From Sinorhizobium shofinae (GTDB lineage Bacteria > Pseudomonadota > Alphaproteobacteria > Rhizobiales > Rhizobiaceae): a stretch of DNA of 64,000 bases. Shown piece by piece: positions 17,131 to 26,599 of this stretch. The DNA is taken from the NCBI GenBank assembly GCA_001704765.1, contig MBFK01000066.1:1-64000 (forward strand). The letters are read 5' to 3'. The notes below the pieces were generated by a model that was not told where the DNA came from, did no database searches, and saw only the letters and a list, made by a program, of their open reading frames with translations. Position numbers and translations under genes: made by a program. Positions within the stretch are counted from its first letter, which is position 1. Every line of letters begins with the position of its first letter.

Positions 17131-19824
17131 TCAGCCGGTCCAGCCGAGGCCGGCCGAAATGCAATTGATCGAAAGCAGCAGCGCATTGACGGCCCGCTTC
17201 GGGCTAGCCGAATTGCCGTCCTGGGCGCGCACCTCGCGCAGCAACTGCACCTGCAGACGATGGATCGAATCCATCTGTGGACGTATGCGGTCAAAATGAC
17301 GCTTGAAGGCGGGGAACCGCTCGGAGAGCTTCAGACCGCCATTGACCTCCGAGATCATCTTGCAGGTCAGCGCGTATTCCGCAGCGATCTTGCAGTAGAT
17401 GCGCTCGCCCACCTCAGGATCCTGCACCAGGCCGGCATAAAGGTGGCCAATGTCCATGTCGGACTGGTAGAGGCCCTTGTCGACCTCGTCGACGACGAGC
17501 CGGAAGAAGCGCGAACGCTCGAACATTTGCCGAAGCAGGTCGAGACCTGCCTCTCCGCGCACATTGACGAAGGAATTCAGCGCGCTGCCGATGCCGTACC
17601 AATTGGTGATCAGATGCCGATTCTGGCTCCAGGCGAAGACCCAGGGAATTGCGCGCAGATCGGAGATGTCGCGGGCGCCGAAGCGGCGTGCCGGGCGCGA
17701 GCCAATCTTGAGCAGCGACAGCTCTTCAACCGGGCTCGCCTGGTTGAAGTAGTCGATGAAGCCCGGCTCACGTATCAGGCCCGAATAGGAAGCCTGCGAC
17801 ATGCCGGTCAGCGCTTCCAATGCTTCGCTGAACTCCGGAATATCCTTGAGCTCTGCCTCGTTGCGCGACTTGACCGAGTGGGCGAAGACGCTCGCGGCCA
17901 GGATTTCAAGCTGGTAAAGGCCGGTGCCGCGGTTGGCGAACTTCGACGACACCACTTCGCCCTGTTCCGTGACGCGCATGACCCCGCCGATTGTGCCTGC
18001 AGGCTGGGCTGCAATTGCCCGGCCCGTGGGTGCGCCGCCACGGCTGACCGAGCCGCCGCGTCCGTGGAAGAAGCTGATCTTGACTTTGCGCTTCTGGCCA
18101 AGCGCGGTGATGCGCCGCTGCGCTTTGTTGAGCTCCCAGTTGGAGGCGAGAAAGCCACCGTCCTTGTTGGAGTCGGAATAGCCGAGCATGACTTCCTGGC
18201 GGTTGCCGAAGTCGCGGACCGAGCGGCGGACGATCGATACGCCGAGCAACTGGTCCAGAATTTCGGGCGCGCCACGCAGGTCCGCGATGGTCTCAAACAG
18301 CGGCACGACACGCAGGTTGATGGTGCCGCTGCCGTCGAGCGCGGAGGCGAGGCCAGAATACTGGGCCAGCACATAGACGGCGAGCAGGTCGTCGCTCGAC
18401 CTCGTCATGGACAGAATGAAGGCACCGATTGCGCCGACGTTCGGGTCCGACGAAGCGTCGCGAATGACATTGAATAGATCGAGCAGCTCCTGCGCTTCAT
18501 CGGACAGGGTCTTGCGGTCCACCGCGAGCTGTTCGCCCGAATGAAGCGCCGAGCGGATGCGCGCGGTCCATTGGGGCGTGTCGGGGGCTGGAGCCTTGGC
18601 CCCGTCCGCATCCCTGAACAGTTCTGCCAGCACGCGATTGACGACGGTGGAATTCTGTCTGATGTCGAGCGAGACGGTGCGGAAGCCAAAACTCTCGACC
18701 TGCTGGCGCAGTGGACGAACGAAGCGCGCGGCTGCCAGATTGCCGCCGAGTTTGACGAGAACGTTTTCCAGGTCGCGCAGGTCGGCCCTGAAGGCGTACG
18801 CACGTGCATAGGGCTTGGCCGAAGCTTCGCCGCGCATCGCCTGCAGACGTGCCAGCATTGCTGACGCGAACTGGCGCAACGGCTCGTCGGGGTTGCGCGC
18901 GACGATCTTTGAAGCACAGCCGGTGCGGTGCAGCGCGCGGCCGAGCGCCTTGCCGAAGTCGTCCGGGATGTCGACAACGTTGGCGCTGACACTGAGTACG
19001 GTGACCAGTCGGCGAATTTGCTGGGTGTACCAGCCGATGATGGCCTGGCGGCACTCGTGAAGCGCATAGGCAGTGATCTTCGCCGTGACGTTCGGGTTGC
19101 CGTCACGGTCGCCACCGATCCACGACGCATAGCGCATGAATGACGGCACCTTAAGGTCGTACTCCGGGTAGTGGCGCGCCAGCGCCTCCTGGGCAGCGCC
19201 ATAGAGTTTGGGCGTCGCTTCAAAGATGACTTCGCGGAAGAAGTGCAGGCCCCAGGCGATCTCGCGCTCAACCGAGGGACGTTCGAGCCGCAGCTCGCCC
19301 GACATCCACAGAAGCTCGATCTCGCTTTGAAGGTCGTTGATGTGCTGGTCGCGCTCGCGCGGCGCCCAGCGCCGCTGTTCGAGCTCGGTCAGCTTGCGGT
19401 AAATGCGTCGGTGAATTTCGAGGACGGTGACACGCTTGGCCTCGGTCGGATGGGCGGTCATCGTCGGTCCGACGCAGAGATTGTCAAGGGTGGCCTGAAT
19501 ATCCTCGGCCGGGTAGCCTGCCGCCGCGATTTCACCCATCACGTTGGGGAAGGAGCCGACGACTTCGTCCGCGCCGCCCATCTGCTCGAGTTCGCGACGC
19601 GAACGCATTGCCAGCAGTTCGTTGGCGATGGTGACGAGTTGGAACCAGATGCCAGTCGCTTGTAGCGCGCAGATGCGCTGCTCCTTGGGCAGGGCGTCCA
19701 GTGGGACGGCTCCAGTAAGCACCGCCGCCAATGCGGGTTCGCGTTCGCTGACGACCGACAGCAGCAGCCTGAAGAGGAGGCTGCGCACATCCTCGCGAAA
19801 GATGATAGGTCTGAACTCCTCCAC
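17131..19824 (-). CDS. ppc: phosphoenolpyruvate carboxylase
   Basis: 897 aa, normal length. Carboxylates PEP to oxaloacetate, supplying the malate for MtkAB. Signatures: [14 protein letters not shown] around the first catalytic His, [11 protein letters not shown], and [17 protein letters not shown]. The start is a GTG at 19824 with no good ribosome-binding site; no in-frame ATG exists further upstream before a stop. First gene of the nine-gene serine-cycle operon, 40 bp before glyA. Confidence 0.95.
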   Translation of the reverse strand: MEEFRPIIFREDVRSLLFRLLLSVVSEREPALAAVLTGAVPLDALPKEQRICALQATGIWFQLVTIANELLAMRSRRELEQMGGADEVVGSFPNVMGEIAAAGYPAEDIQATLDNLCVGPTMTAHPTEAKRVTVLEIHRRIYRKLTELEQRRWAPRERDQHINDLQSEIELLWMSGELRLERPSVEREIAWGLHFFREVIFEATPKLYGAAQEALARHYPEYDLKVPSFMRYASWIGGDRDGNPNVTAKITAYALHECRQAIIGWYTQQIRRLVTVLSVSANVVDIPDDFGKALGRALHRTGCASKIVARNPDEPLRQFASAMLARLQAMRGEASAKPYARAYAFRADLRDLENVLVKLGGNLAAARFVRPLRQQVESFGFRTVSLDIRQNSTVVNRVLAELFRDADGAKAPAPDTPQWTARIRSALHSGEQLAVDRKTLSDEAQELLDLFNVIRDASSDPNVGAIGAFILSMTRSSDDLLAVYVLAQYSGLASALDGSGTINLRVVPLFETIADLRGAPEILDQLLGVSIVRRSVRDFGNRQEVMLGYSDSNKDGGFLASNWELNKAQRRITALGQKRKVKISFFHGRGGSVSRGGAPTGRAIAAQPAGTIGGVMRVTEQGEVVSSKFANRGTGLYQLEILAASVFAHSVKSRNEAELKDIPEFSEALEALTGMSQASYSGLIREPGFIDYFNQASPVEELSLLKIGSRPARRFGARDISDLRAIPWVFAWSQNRHLITNWYGIGSALNSFVNVRGEAGLDLLRQMFERSRFFRLVVDEVDKGLYQSDMDIGHLYAGLVQDPEVGERIYCKIAAEYALTCKMISEVNGGLKLSERFPAFKRHFDRIRPQMDSIHRLQVQLLREVRAQDGNSASPKRAVNALLLSINCISAGLGWTG

Positions 19825-20513
19825 AGCGACACCCGTTTGTCTAGCTGTTGTTCACAGGAGGCAGCCAAAGCAGGCCACTCCGCTGTCCCACAACAATGCT
19901 TCGTCGGGGAAAATCCCGACCAGCAGCAGACCGCGTTTGGTCGCAGTTGAAAACGCCCGGTCGGGTAGAAATCTTGTGCGTTCGGGTGGTGGCCGGACTG
20001 GCCGAACGATGGTCGCCTGGCGTATTGCCTCCTACCATTCCGGATCAAAGCTGTGCGCTTTGCCATCGGTGTCTGCATGAGAGTTGGACCGGCGCACCAT
20101 CCTTTCACGAACTATCGCGCCGACTGGGGCGCGCGATGGCCGGTCACTGGGAGTGGCGCTTTGGATCGCTATTACGTCCACGACGTTGGCGTATTTTCGA
20201 GTCGTCGGCCACACGATGGGGGCGGCCGCTGATCACTCTGCCGGAACGAATCCGTGCCTGCTCTTGTCGGATCCAGTGAAAATTTTCGACGCGCTGTCTG
20301 TTGACAAAGATCAATCTATTCAATGCCGTCCCATCCTGGTCCCAGACCGCAGTGGCGGTAAGCGCGGTAGCTTCACTTGACAGTGATTTCACTTTGCCTA
20401 ACATTCCTGTGAGGCAAATATTTTTGCCGTGTAGAAAAAAATATGATTTTCCGTGCCGAAACAATAAGAACCCAAAGCGGGCTGGAGGAGGAACCAATGG
20501 AGGAGGAAAGTGA
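19825..20513. promoter_or_regulatory. divergent promoter region, ppc operon / membrane-protein operon
   Basis: 689 bases without a gene separate the serine-cycle operon (minus) from the permease operon (plus). The right third becomes AT-rich and holds TTGCCTA at 20394, a 16-bp dyad at 20413-20428 and AGAAAAAAATAT at 20433. These are close to the plus-strand start and likely control that operon. No clear sigma-54 -24/-12 pair was seen. Confidence 0.5.
20413..20428. promoter_or_regulatory. 16-bp inverted repeat GGC-N10-GCC
   Basis: GGCAAATATTTTTGCC is a perfect 6-4-6 dyad about 90 bp upstream of the first permease-operon gene. A related sequence, GGCAATAAATATAGCC, lies upstream of mgsA at 29661-29676. 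It is a candidate operator shared by the amine-utilisation transcripts. Confidence 0.4.
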
Positions 20514-20831
20514 ATGGAAGCTACACTAAGCAAACTGCGCGCAGACGCGAGTTTCAGCCAGCGTATCGATGCAATGCATAGACGCGATCGTGTCTGCCTT
20601 ACGGCCTTCGTCGTGGTGCTGTGGTGCACTCTGCTATTCGCGTTATTCAGGGTTTGGCCCTACATCTCGACGCCGGCCATCGGCATCATCCTGACTGTCG
20701 CCTGCGGCCTGGTGCTGCTCTTCAACACGGCGGCCATCGTCGCCATGCTGCGCCACTATCATGAAGACAAACACTTCATCTACAGCCTTGATCTCAAGCA
20801 TCTCGACGAGATGCGCCGTCAAAGTCGCTAG
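20514..20831 (+). CDS. small two-helix membrane protein, 105 aa
   Basis: No recognised family. Two hydrophobic helices at about residues 28-47 (CLTAFVVVLWCTLLFALF) and 53-79 (TPAIGIILTVACGLVLLFNT), flanked by charged cytosolic-type tails. A strong ribosome-binding site (AGGAGGAAAG) precedes the ATG. First gene of a plus-strand operon ending in an APC-type permease and two further small proteins, with an 8-bp gap to the next gene. Probably an accessory or scaffold subunit of transport; inference from context. Confidence 0.7.
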   Translation: MEATLSKLRADASFSQRIDAMHRRDRVCLTAFVVVLWCTLLFALFRVWPYISTPAIGIILTVACGLVLLFNTAAIVAMLRHYHEDKHFIYSLDLKHLDEMRRQSR

Positions 20832-20839
20832 GAGGCATC

Positions 20840-21223
20840 ATGGCATACGAACCTCCGAAACAGAGCCTTGCCGGCCAGATCTTCGACGTGGTCACGTTGC
20901 TCGTGCTCACCATCGGCGCACTCTACATACCGCTCTATCTCGGCCTTGCCGGTGCGGCCAAGGTGCCCAATCCAATTGCCAACCCGACCTGGGAATCGCT
21001 CGGCCAGAACGCCACCGAGCAGCAACAATGGGCAGCGCTCGGCATCACCGATCCGGCCGCCGCCAACGACATCATCACTGCCCGCTTCGACTACAGCTTT
21101 AGCTGGTCGTCACTCATCGTCATGGCCGTGCTCGTCATCGGCTACTTCGTGATGGTGGTTCGGCTTTCCGACAGGGAATACCGCGAAGTCATAGAAGAAC
21201 GCTTCGGCACGAAGCGGCGCTAG
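20840..21223 (+). CDS. small two-helix membrane protein, 127 aa
   Basis: No recognised family. Hydrophobic helices at about residues 13-38 (IFDVVTLLVLTIGALYIPLY) and 88-107 (SLIVMAVLVIGYFVMVVRL). The roughly 45-residue loop between them is probably periplasmic (NPTWESLGQNATEQQQWAAL). GGAGG precedes the ATG. Second in the permease operon. Paralogy to the first gene is not evident from sequence. Confidence 0.7.
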   Translation: MAYEPPKQSLAGQIFDVVTLLVLTIGALYIPLYLGLAGAAKVPNPIANPTWESLGQNATEQQQWAALGITDPAAANDIITARFDYSFSWSSLIVMAVLVIGYFVMVVRLSDREYREVIEERFGTKRR

Positions 21224-21239
21224 GGAGGCTAGCTTGGCC

Positions 21240-21401
21240 ATGTGGAACATACTCGAATACGCGGCCTGGGCGCTTTCGGCGCTGTTCGGCGTGCTGATGC
21301 TCGCCGACCTCATCCGCATCGATACCACCTACGACAACGAACTGCTGATCTCTTCTCGCGAAGGCGAGATCGAGGCGACCGCAGAACGCCACGAGATCTG
21401 A
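21240..21401 (+). CDS. very small membrane protein, 53 aa
   Basis: Reads MWNILEYAAWALSALFGVLM with one transmembrane helix, then an acidic tail ending ERHEI. GGGAGG lies 11 bases before this ATG and 5 bases before an in-frame TTG at 21234, so translation may start at the TTG (two residues longer). It fills the gap between the 127-aa protein and the permease with spacings of about 15 bp each, so it is clearly part of the operon. No known family. Confidence 0.65.
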   Translation: MWNILEYAAWALSALFGVLMLADLIRIDTTYDNELLISSREGEIEATAERHEI

Positions 21402-21414
21402 GGGGGGAACAGCA

Positions 21415-22812
21415 ATGGAAAATGTCACATCAACCGCAGCCGGGACGGACCGGCTTCGGCTGTTGAGAGTGCTTGGGCCCGCGCACGTTTGGGCACTTGG
21501 AGTCGGCATCGTGCTTGTCGGCGAATATATGGGCTGGAACTTCTCGGTCGGCAAAGGCGGCATGATCGCCGGCCTGATGGCCTGCTGGGTGGCCGGCCTG
21601 CTCTACACCTGCGTCGCCATGATTGACTCGGAGGTGACTTCGACGGTTGCCGCAGCCGGCGGCCAGTATGCCCAGGCCAAGCACATCGTCGGCCCCCTGA
21701 TGGCCTTCAATGTCGGCCTCTTCCTCGTCATGGCCTACACCATGCTGGAGGCCGCCAACGCCATCACCGTCGGCTTCCTGCTCGATACGGTGGCGGGCAT
21801 GCAGGGCCAAACAGGGCTCAACCAGCAACCCTTCATCGTCCTCGCCATCATGTTCCTGGCGTGGCTCAACTATCGCGGCGTGCTCGCGACGCTGACCTTT
21901 AACCTGGTGATTACCGCGATCGCCTTCATTGCGATCATAGCGCTATTCATGTCGGTGCAGCTGGGTGCCTCAGCCGTACCGCTCGACTTCTCGGCCATCA
22001 CATCCGACCCCCTGCCCTATGGCTGGGTCGGTATTGTGGCATCGCTGCATTTCGGCCTCTGGTATTATCTGGGCATCGAGGGCACCTGCCAGGCGGCTGA
22101 GGAAGTCCGCTCACCTGCCCGCTCACTGCCCTATGGCACCATGGCCGGCATCATGACGCTGCTGATTGCCGCCACCATGACCTGGTATATCTGCTCTGGT
22201 CTGATGCCGTGGGAATATCTTGGCCAGGCCGGCACACCATTGTTCGATGCCGCCCGCGTCACCGGCAACACCAGCCTGATGGTCCTGCTCTTCGTCGGCA
22301 CGGCATTCGCTACGCTCGCTTCGGCTAACGGCTGCATCAACGACGCTTCTCGCGCTTGGTTCTCGATGAGCCGTGACCGCTATCTGCCAAGCTGGTTCGG
22401 TGCGGTCCATCCGGTCTACCGCACGCCCTATCGGGCGATCGTTTTCCTGGTTCCGATCGCACTCATCTTCGCGCTCGGCGCCCCGCTTGACCAGGTCGTG
22501 ACCTTCTCGATCCTGTCGGGCTTGCTCGGCTACACCTTCATGACCTTCAACATGGTGATGTTCCGAAACAAGTGGCCGCTCGACAAGATCAAACGCGGCT
22601 ACGTGCATCCGTTTCATCCGCTGCCGACGATCGTGCTGCTCATCCTGTGCTCGACCGCCTATTTCGCCGTGTTCCTCGGCTACGGCACACAGCTCAGCGC
22701 GATGATGTGCTTCTACATCGTCGCTTCGCTCTGGTTCCACTTCCGGCGCTACAAATTCGTTCGCCGCGGCGACCAGTTCACCATGCCCTGGCCGAAGCCA
22801 CACGGCTATTGA
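21415..22812 (+). CDS. APC-superfamily amine/amino-acid permease
   Basis: 465 aa with about 12 predicted membrane helices. The N-terminal half carries GPAHVWALGVGIVLVGEYMG and the Ala/Gly-rich ANAITVGFLL region, close in style to ethanolamine-permease-type APC transporters. Ribosome-binding site GAGGGGGG. Flanked by small membrane proteins and lying between serine-cycle and N-methylglutamate genes, it is a good candidate for uptake of methylamine or a short-chain amine. Ethanolamine or an amino acid is the alternative; substrate is inference. Confidence 0.85.
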   Translation: MENVTSTAAGTDRLRLLRVLGPAHVWALGVGIVLVGEYMGWNFSVGKGGMIAGLMACWVAGLLYTCVAMIDSEVTSTVAAAGGQYAQAKHIVGPLMAFNVGLFLVMAYTMLEAANAITVGFLLDTVAGMQGQTGLNQQPFIVLAIMFLAWLNYRGVLATLTFNLVITAIAFIAIIALFMSVQLGASAVPLDFSAITSDPLPYGWVGIVASLHFGLWYYLGIEGTCQAAEEVRSPARSLPYGTMAGIMTLLIAATMTWYICSGLMPWEYLGQAGTPLFDAARVTGNTSLMVLLFVGTAFATLASANGCINDASRAWFSMSRDRYLPSWFGAVHPVYRTPYRAIVFLVPIALIFALGAPLDQVVTFSILSGLLGYTFMTFNMVMFRNKWPLDKIKRGYVHPFHPLPTIVLLILCSTAYFAVFLGYGTQLSAMMCFYIVASLWFHFRRYKFVRRGDQFTMPWPKPHGY

Positions 22813-22951
22813 TCGGGTCAAGATCGGCGGCACCTGCCCTGCCGCCGACCTTCACGGGACGCACTGCCGGTTTCGGATCCGCGCGCTCCATCTTAAAATC
22901 TGTCGGAGGCGCTTGGTGCGCCAAAGCCAGCGATAACGCCAGGGCGATCGT

Positions 22952-23650
22952 ATGATCACCACCATTGCTTTCTCTGCCTTCGTAGCGGCTTCCGGTATAT
23001 GGATGGGCGCTCGCGCCGTCCGCGACCACCGGTTAGCCATGGCCGAGCGCCGCAGCCTCTTGGACGAGGCGGCGCGGCTGTTTCCGGTCGCACGCATCAC
23101 CTACGGCGCAGACCAGTTTCCGATCCTCGCCGGCAACCTCGACGACGGGCGGCAGATAAAGGTCGAACTGGTCATCGACACTATGGTCTGCCGACGACTG
23201 CCGCAATTGTGGCTGAAGCTCACTTTGCTCGAAGCTGCCGTATGCCCACGGCCCAAGATCGGCGCGCTGGCCCGGCCGACGGGCGCCGAGTTCTATTCGC
23301 TCGTCCACGACATGCCGCATTGGCTCATCCCTCCGCCCACCGATGCCGCGCTCTTGATGCGCGGCGACGGCAGCGCCTCGCGCCAGCAGGTCGAACGCGC
23401 TGCAGCCATGTTTGGCAGCCTGTTTTCCGATCCCACACTCAAGGAGGCGGCGATTACTCCGCGCGGTGTGCGGCTCATCCGCCAGGCCGCGCAGGGCCAA
23501 CGCGGCGCACATATGCTCTTGCGGCAGGCGCGCTTTGCAGTCACCGCGATTGCGCCTGAGATCATACGCCGGACGATTGCGGAGGCAGAGGCATTGAGCG
23601 GCTGCCTGGCTGACGATAAAGCCACTTCTCCCGCTCTAGCCGCTATCTGA
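22952..23650 (+). CDS. hypothetical protein with N-terminal anchor, 232 aa
   Basis: No recognised family. One N-terminal hydrophobic helix (TIAFSAFVAASGIWMGARAV), then a soluble domain with PVARITYGADQFPILAGNLDDG and a Gly-Arg-rich C-terminal half (ITPRGVRLIRQAAQGQRGAH). It lies 139 bp after the permease and 10 bp before the next small membrane gene, same strand. Likely membrane-anchored, facing the cytosol or periplasm (orientation not decided). Confidence 0.65.
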   Translation: MITTIAFSAFVAASGIWMGARAVRDHRLAMAERRSLLDEAARLFPVARITYGADQFPILAGNLDDGRQIKVELVIDTMVCRRLPQLWLKLTLLEAAVCPRPKIGALARPTGAEFYSLVHDMPHWLIPPPTDAALLMRGDGSASRQQVERAAAMFGSLFSDPTLKEAAITPRGVRLIRQAAQGQRGAHMLLRQARFAVTAIAPEIIRRTIAEAEALSGCLADDKATSPALAAI

Positions 23651-23660
23651 GGAGTTCACC

Positions 23661-23924
23661 GTGACCAAGCCGATGAATCCCCATCTGGTACTCGCGCTGG
23701 CCATGGCGCTGCCTGGGGCCGGCCATGTGGCGGTGCGCGATGCGACCCGCGGCCTGGCCTTCGCCTTTTTCGTCGTGTTCTTCTCGGTCGTTACCTACAT
23801 GACGACGCCCCCTGATCGTTCCTTTCTCGGGCGGCATGCCGGCGGTCTGTTCGTCTGGGCCCTCTCGATTCCCGATGCTTATCGCCGTGCCCGCATCCGC
23901 ACGGTCATTGCTGGGAAGAGCTGA
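23661..23924 (+). CDS. small membrane protein, 87 aa
   Basis: GTG start with GAGGAG seven bases upstream. Hydrophobic stretches at about residues 8-22 (LVLALAMALPGAGHV) and 32-46 (LAFAFFVVFFSVVTYM), with conserved-looking LPGAGH and a basic C-terminal tail (DAYRRARIRTV). The LPG-x-GH pattern followed by a membrane segment is seen in several small TM2-like or DUF proteins, but I cannot name this one. Last gene of the permease operon. Confidence 0.6.
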   Translation: MTKPMNPHLVLALAMALPGAGHVAVRDATRGLAFAFFVVFFSVVTYMTTPPDRSFLGRHAGGLFVWALSIPDAYRRARIRTVIAGKS

Positions 23925-24253
23925 GGTGATACCAGCGTTTGAGCTGATCCTTCGGAAGTGAGGCTGCTCGGTGCGCGGTGTCCAGGCTTGCCGGAAAACA
24001 GGACGCGGATCGCTTACGGCCTTGGAGTGATTTCCGGTGGCACGGACAATCCAACTTTGCGCGACATCGTCACCGTGCCAACTCCCCTGTCGAGTACTGG
24101 AAAGCATTCAGCGGTCGAGGGCGACTGATCAAAATGTTCGTCGATACACGCCGATCAAACTAAACGCGTGTGTACTGCATCAGACACAGACCGGTACCTG
24201 ACGTGGCGACGGTCCCGCCGCCTTTGCGGGTGACCAGTTGCCGGCCTCGGCCA
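23925..24253. other. convergent intergenic region
   Basis: About 330 bases between the plus-strand permease operon and the 3' end of purU. No supported gene and no clean T-tailed hairpin; termination of either operon is not obvious here. Confidence 0.4.
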
Positions 24254-25138
24254 TCACCCCATTCTTTCCGATGCATAAGAGCCGGGACTGGGAGGAAATA
24301 CGATCGTGCGAGCGCCATTGAGGAAGACTCGGCGGTGGATATGAGCATGAATGGCACGTGCAAGTACCTGCGCTTCGACATCTCGGCCAAGCGAGACATA
24401 ATCTTCCGCGCTCTGAGCATGGGTGATCCGGACCGTATCCTGCTCGATAATCGGACCTTCATCGAGGTCTGCCGTCACGTAATGCGCCGTGGCACCGATC
24501 AGCTTCACACCGCGCTGATAGGCCTGCTTGTACGGGTTGGCACCCTTGAAGCTCGGCAGGAAGGAGTGATGAATATTGATGATTTTACCGGACATCTTCT
24601 GACACATCCTGTCCGATAGAACCTGCATGTAGCGCGCAAGCACGATCAGTTCCGTCCCAGTGCTTTCCACCAGTTCCATAATTCTGGCTTCTGCCTGAGG
24701 CTTGTTTTCCTTCGTCACCGGAATGTGGTGGAACGGGATGTCATGATTGACGACGACCTTCTGATAATCAAAGTGATTTGAGACAACCCCGACAATGTCG
24801 ATGGGCAACCCGCCTATGCGCCAGCGGTAGAGAAGGTCGTTGAGGCAGTGGCCGAAACGGGAGACCATCAGCAGCACCTTCATGCGCTCCGACTGGTCGT
24901 GCAGGGTGGTCTCCATCTCGAACTTCTCGGCGATCGGCTTCAGCCCCAAAGCCAGCTCCTCACGCCTCGCTCCCTTTTCCGAGATGAATCCGACACGCAT
25001 GAAGAACCTGCCGGTGCCGAGGTCGTCGAATTGCGAGCTGTCGGTGATGTTGCAGCCCATTTCCGCCAGAAATCCCGAAATGGCAGCGACGATGCCCCGG
25101 GTGGACTTGCAGGCTACGGTCAGGACGCAGGTCGTCAT
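24254..25138 (-). CDS. purU: formyltetrahydrofolate deformylase
   Basis: 294 aa, full length. Hydrolyses 10-formyl-H4F to formate and H4F. N-terminal ACT domain (MTTCVLTVACKSTRGIVAAI) and C-terminal formyltransferase-fold domain with the catalytic Asn-His-Asp set in INIHHSFLPSFKGANPY and ATAHYVTADLDEGPIIEQD. In the N-methylglutamate cluster it releases formate from the C1 pool, allowing oxidation by formate dehydrogenase, and recycles H4F. Last gene of the minus-strand mgs/gmaS transcript, separated from gmaS by two hairpins. Confidence 0.95.
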   Translation of the reverse strand: MTTCVLTVACKSTRGIVAAISGFLAEMGCNITDSSQFDDLGTGRFFMRVGFISEKGARREELALGLKPIAEKFEMETTLHDQSERMKVLLMVSRFGHCLNDLLYRWRIGGLPIDIVGVVSNHFDYQKVVVNHDIPFHHIPVTKENKPQAEARIMELVESTGTELIVLARYMQVLSDRMCQKMSGKIINIHHSFLPSFKGANPYKQAYQRGVKLIGATAHYVTADLDEGPIIEQDTVRITHAQSAEDYVSLGRDVEAQVLARAIHAHIHRRVFLNGARTIVFPPSPGSYASERMG

Positions 25139-25170
25139 GTGGTACTCTCTCTGTAATCGACGTTAAAGAT

Positions 25171-25207
25171 CCCCGTGCCGAAGCACGGGGAAGGGCCGCA
25201 AAGCGGC
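25171..25207 (-). other. tandem hairpins between gmaS and purU
   Basis: On the minus strand, CCCCGTGC-TTCG-GCACGGGG forms an 8-bp stem closed by a cUUCGg tetraloop, an exceptionally stable RNA fold. Upstream of it on the same strand is GCCGC-TTT-GCGGC. No T-run follows. This probably acts as a processing or stability element, or a leaky terminator lowering purU expression relative to gmaS. Confidence 0.6.
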
Positions 25208-25218
25208 TGGGGAGATGC

Positions 25219-26526
25219 TTAGACGTCGAGTGTGGTCTGATGCTCCCACTCGGTGAACTGCGAGCAATAGGTGTTCCACTCGCCTTGCTTGAGTTTCAGA
25301 TAGGCGGCTGAGAACTCTCTTCCCAAGGCCTCCTGCAACTCCTCGTCTCTGTTGTATTCGCGCAGTGCGTCGAGCAGGTTGAGCGGGAGCTTCGGCGCAT
25401 CGGTCACCTTGTGGCCGTCCTTGTACATGTCGATGTCGTAGTGGCGGCCGGGATCGGCCTTGGAACGAATGCCCGAGAGCCCCGCCGCGATGATGATCGC
25501 TTGCAGCAGGTAAGGATTGACCGCGCCGTCGGGCAGGCGCAGTTCGAAGCGGCCGGGGCCGGGGACGCGCACCATGTGGGTGCGGTTGTTGCCGGTCCAG
25601 GTTACCGAGTTCGGCGCCCAGGTCGCGCCGGAGATGGTGCGCGGCGCGTTGATGCGCTTGTAGGAATTTACAGTTGGATTGGTGACAGCGGCGAGCGCGC
25701 TTGCATGTTTCATGATACCGCCCAGGAAGTGGCGTCCCTGCGCCGAAAGGCCGAACTCGGCCCTTTTGTCGGCAAAGGCGTTGATCTCGCCTTCCAGGTC
25801 CCAGACCGAGATGTGACAATGGCAGCCATTGCCGGTCAGGCCCTTGAACGGCTTCGGCATGAAAGTCGCCCGCAGGCCGTGCTTCTCGGCGACGGATTTC
25901 ACCATGAACTTGAAGAAGGAGTGCTTGTCGGCCGTCCTCAGTGCGTCGTCATATTCCCAGTTCATCTCGAACTGGCCGTTCGCGTCCTCGTGATCGTTCT
26001 GGTAGGGCTTCCATCCGAGCTCGAGCATGTAGTCGCAGATCTCGGCGATCACGTCGTAGCGGCGCATGACCGCTTGCTGGTCGTAGCAGGGCTTTTCTGC
26101 CGTATCGAACGTGTCGGAAATCTTCGAACCATCCGCGGAGATCAGGAAGAATTCCGGCTCTACGCCGGTCTTGACGCGAAGCCCTTCCTTGGCGGCTTCG
26201 GTAATCAGCTTCTTGAGCACCACGCGCGGTGCCTGTTCGAGCGGCATATCGTCCATGAAGCAGTCGGCGGCGACCCAGGCGACATCCTTCTTCCAGGGAA
26301 GCTGGATGACCGAGGAAGCATCCGGCAGGGCGAAGAGATCCGGATGAGCAGGAGTGAGATCGAACCAGGTGGCAAAGCCCGCAAAGCCCGCGCCGCCCTT
26401 CTGCATGTCGGCGATCGCTTCAGCCGGGACCAGCTTGGCGCGCTGTCCGCCGAAGAGGTCGGTGTAGCTGATCATGAAATACTTGACGCCCTTGTCGCGA
26501 GCGAATGTGGAGAGATCCAGTGTCAC
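25219..26526 (-). CDS. gmaS: gamma-glutamylmethylamide synthetase (GS type III-like)
   Basis: 435 aa from the GTG at 26526, which has AAGGGG six bases upstream and gives the family-like start VTLDLSTFARDKGVKYF. A second GTG nine codons earlier (26553) lacks a ribosome-binding site. ATP-dependent ligation of methylamine to glutamate. Glutamine-synthetase fold: metal ligands in VEPEFFL and NGQFEMNW, GNGCHCHISVW, and APRTISGATWAPNSVTW with RFELRLPD. Adjacent mgsABC and mgdABCD support GmaS over ordinary glutamine synthetase. In S. meliloti-type annotation this gene is called glnT or glutamate-ammonia ligase type III. Confidence 0.9.
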   Translation of the reverse strand: MTLDLSTFARDKGVKYFMISYTDLFGGQRAKLVPAEAIADMQKGGAGFAGFATWFDLTPAHPDLFALPDASSVIQLPWKKDVAWVAADCFMDDMPLEQAPRVVLKKLITEAAKEGLRVKTGVEPEFFLISADGSKISDTFDTAEKPCYDQQAVMRRYDVIAEICDYMLELGWKPYQNDHEDANGQFEMNWEYDDALRTADKHSFFKFMVKSVAEKHGLRATFMPKPFKGLTGNGCHCHISVWDLEGEINAFADKRAEFGLSAQGRHFLGGIMKHASALAAVTNPTVNSYKRINAPRTISGATWAPNSVTWTGNNRTHMVRVPGPGRFELRLPDGAVNPYLLQAIIIAAGLSGIRSKADPGRHYDIDMYKDGHKVTDAPKLPLNLLDALREYNRDEELQEALGREFSAAYLKLKQGEWNTYCSQFTEWEHQTTLDV

Positions 26527-26599
26527 GTTGTTCCCCTTTTTGGATTCAGACACTCAATTTCAAAGCAGGCCGCAACCTCTCAAGTGCGGCCTGTCATAT

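Noticed and set aside
15786..17294. Longer GlyA start at 17294
   Set aside because: The extra 68 residues overlap ppc and are Cys/Arg-rich antisense-like; the ATG at 17090 has a strong ribosome-binding site and the family N-terminus.
17002..18477. 491-aa plus-strand open frame over ppc and glyA
   Set aside because: Antisense shadow of ppc, a result of high GC codon bias; no recognisable motif.
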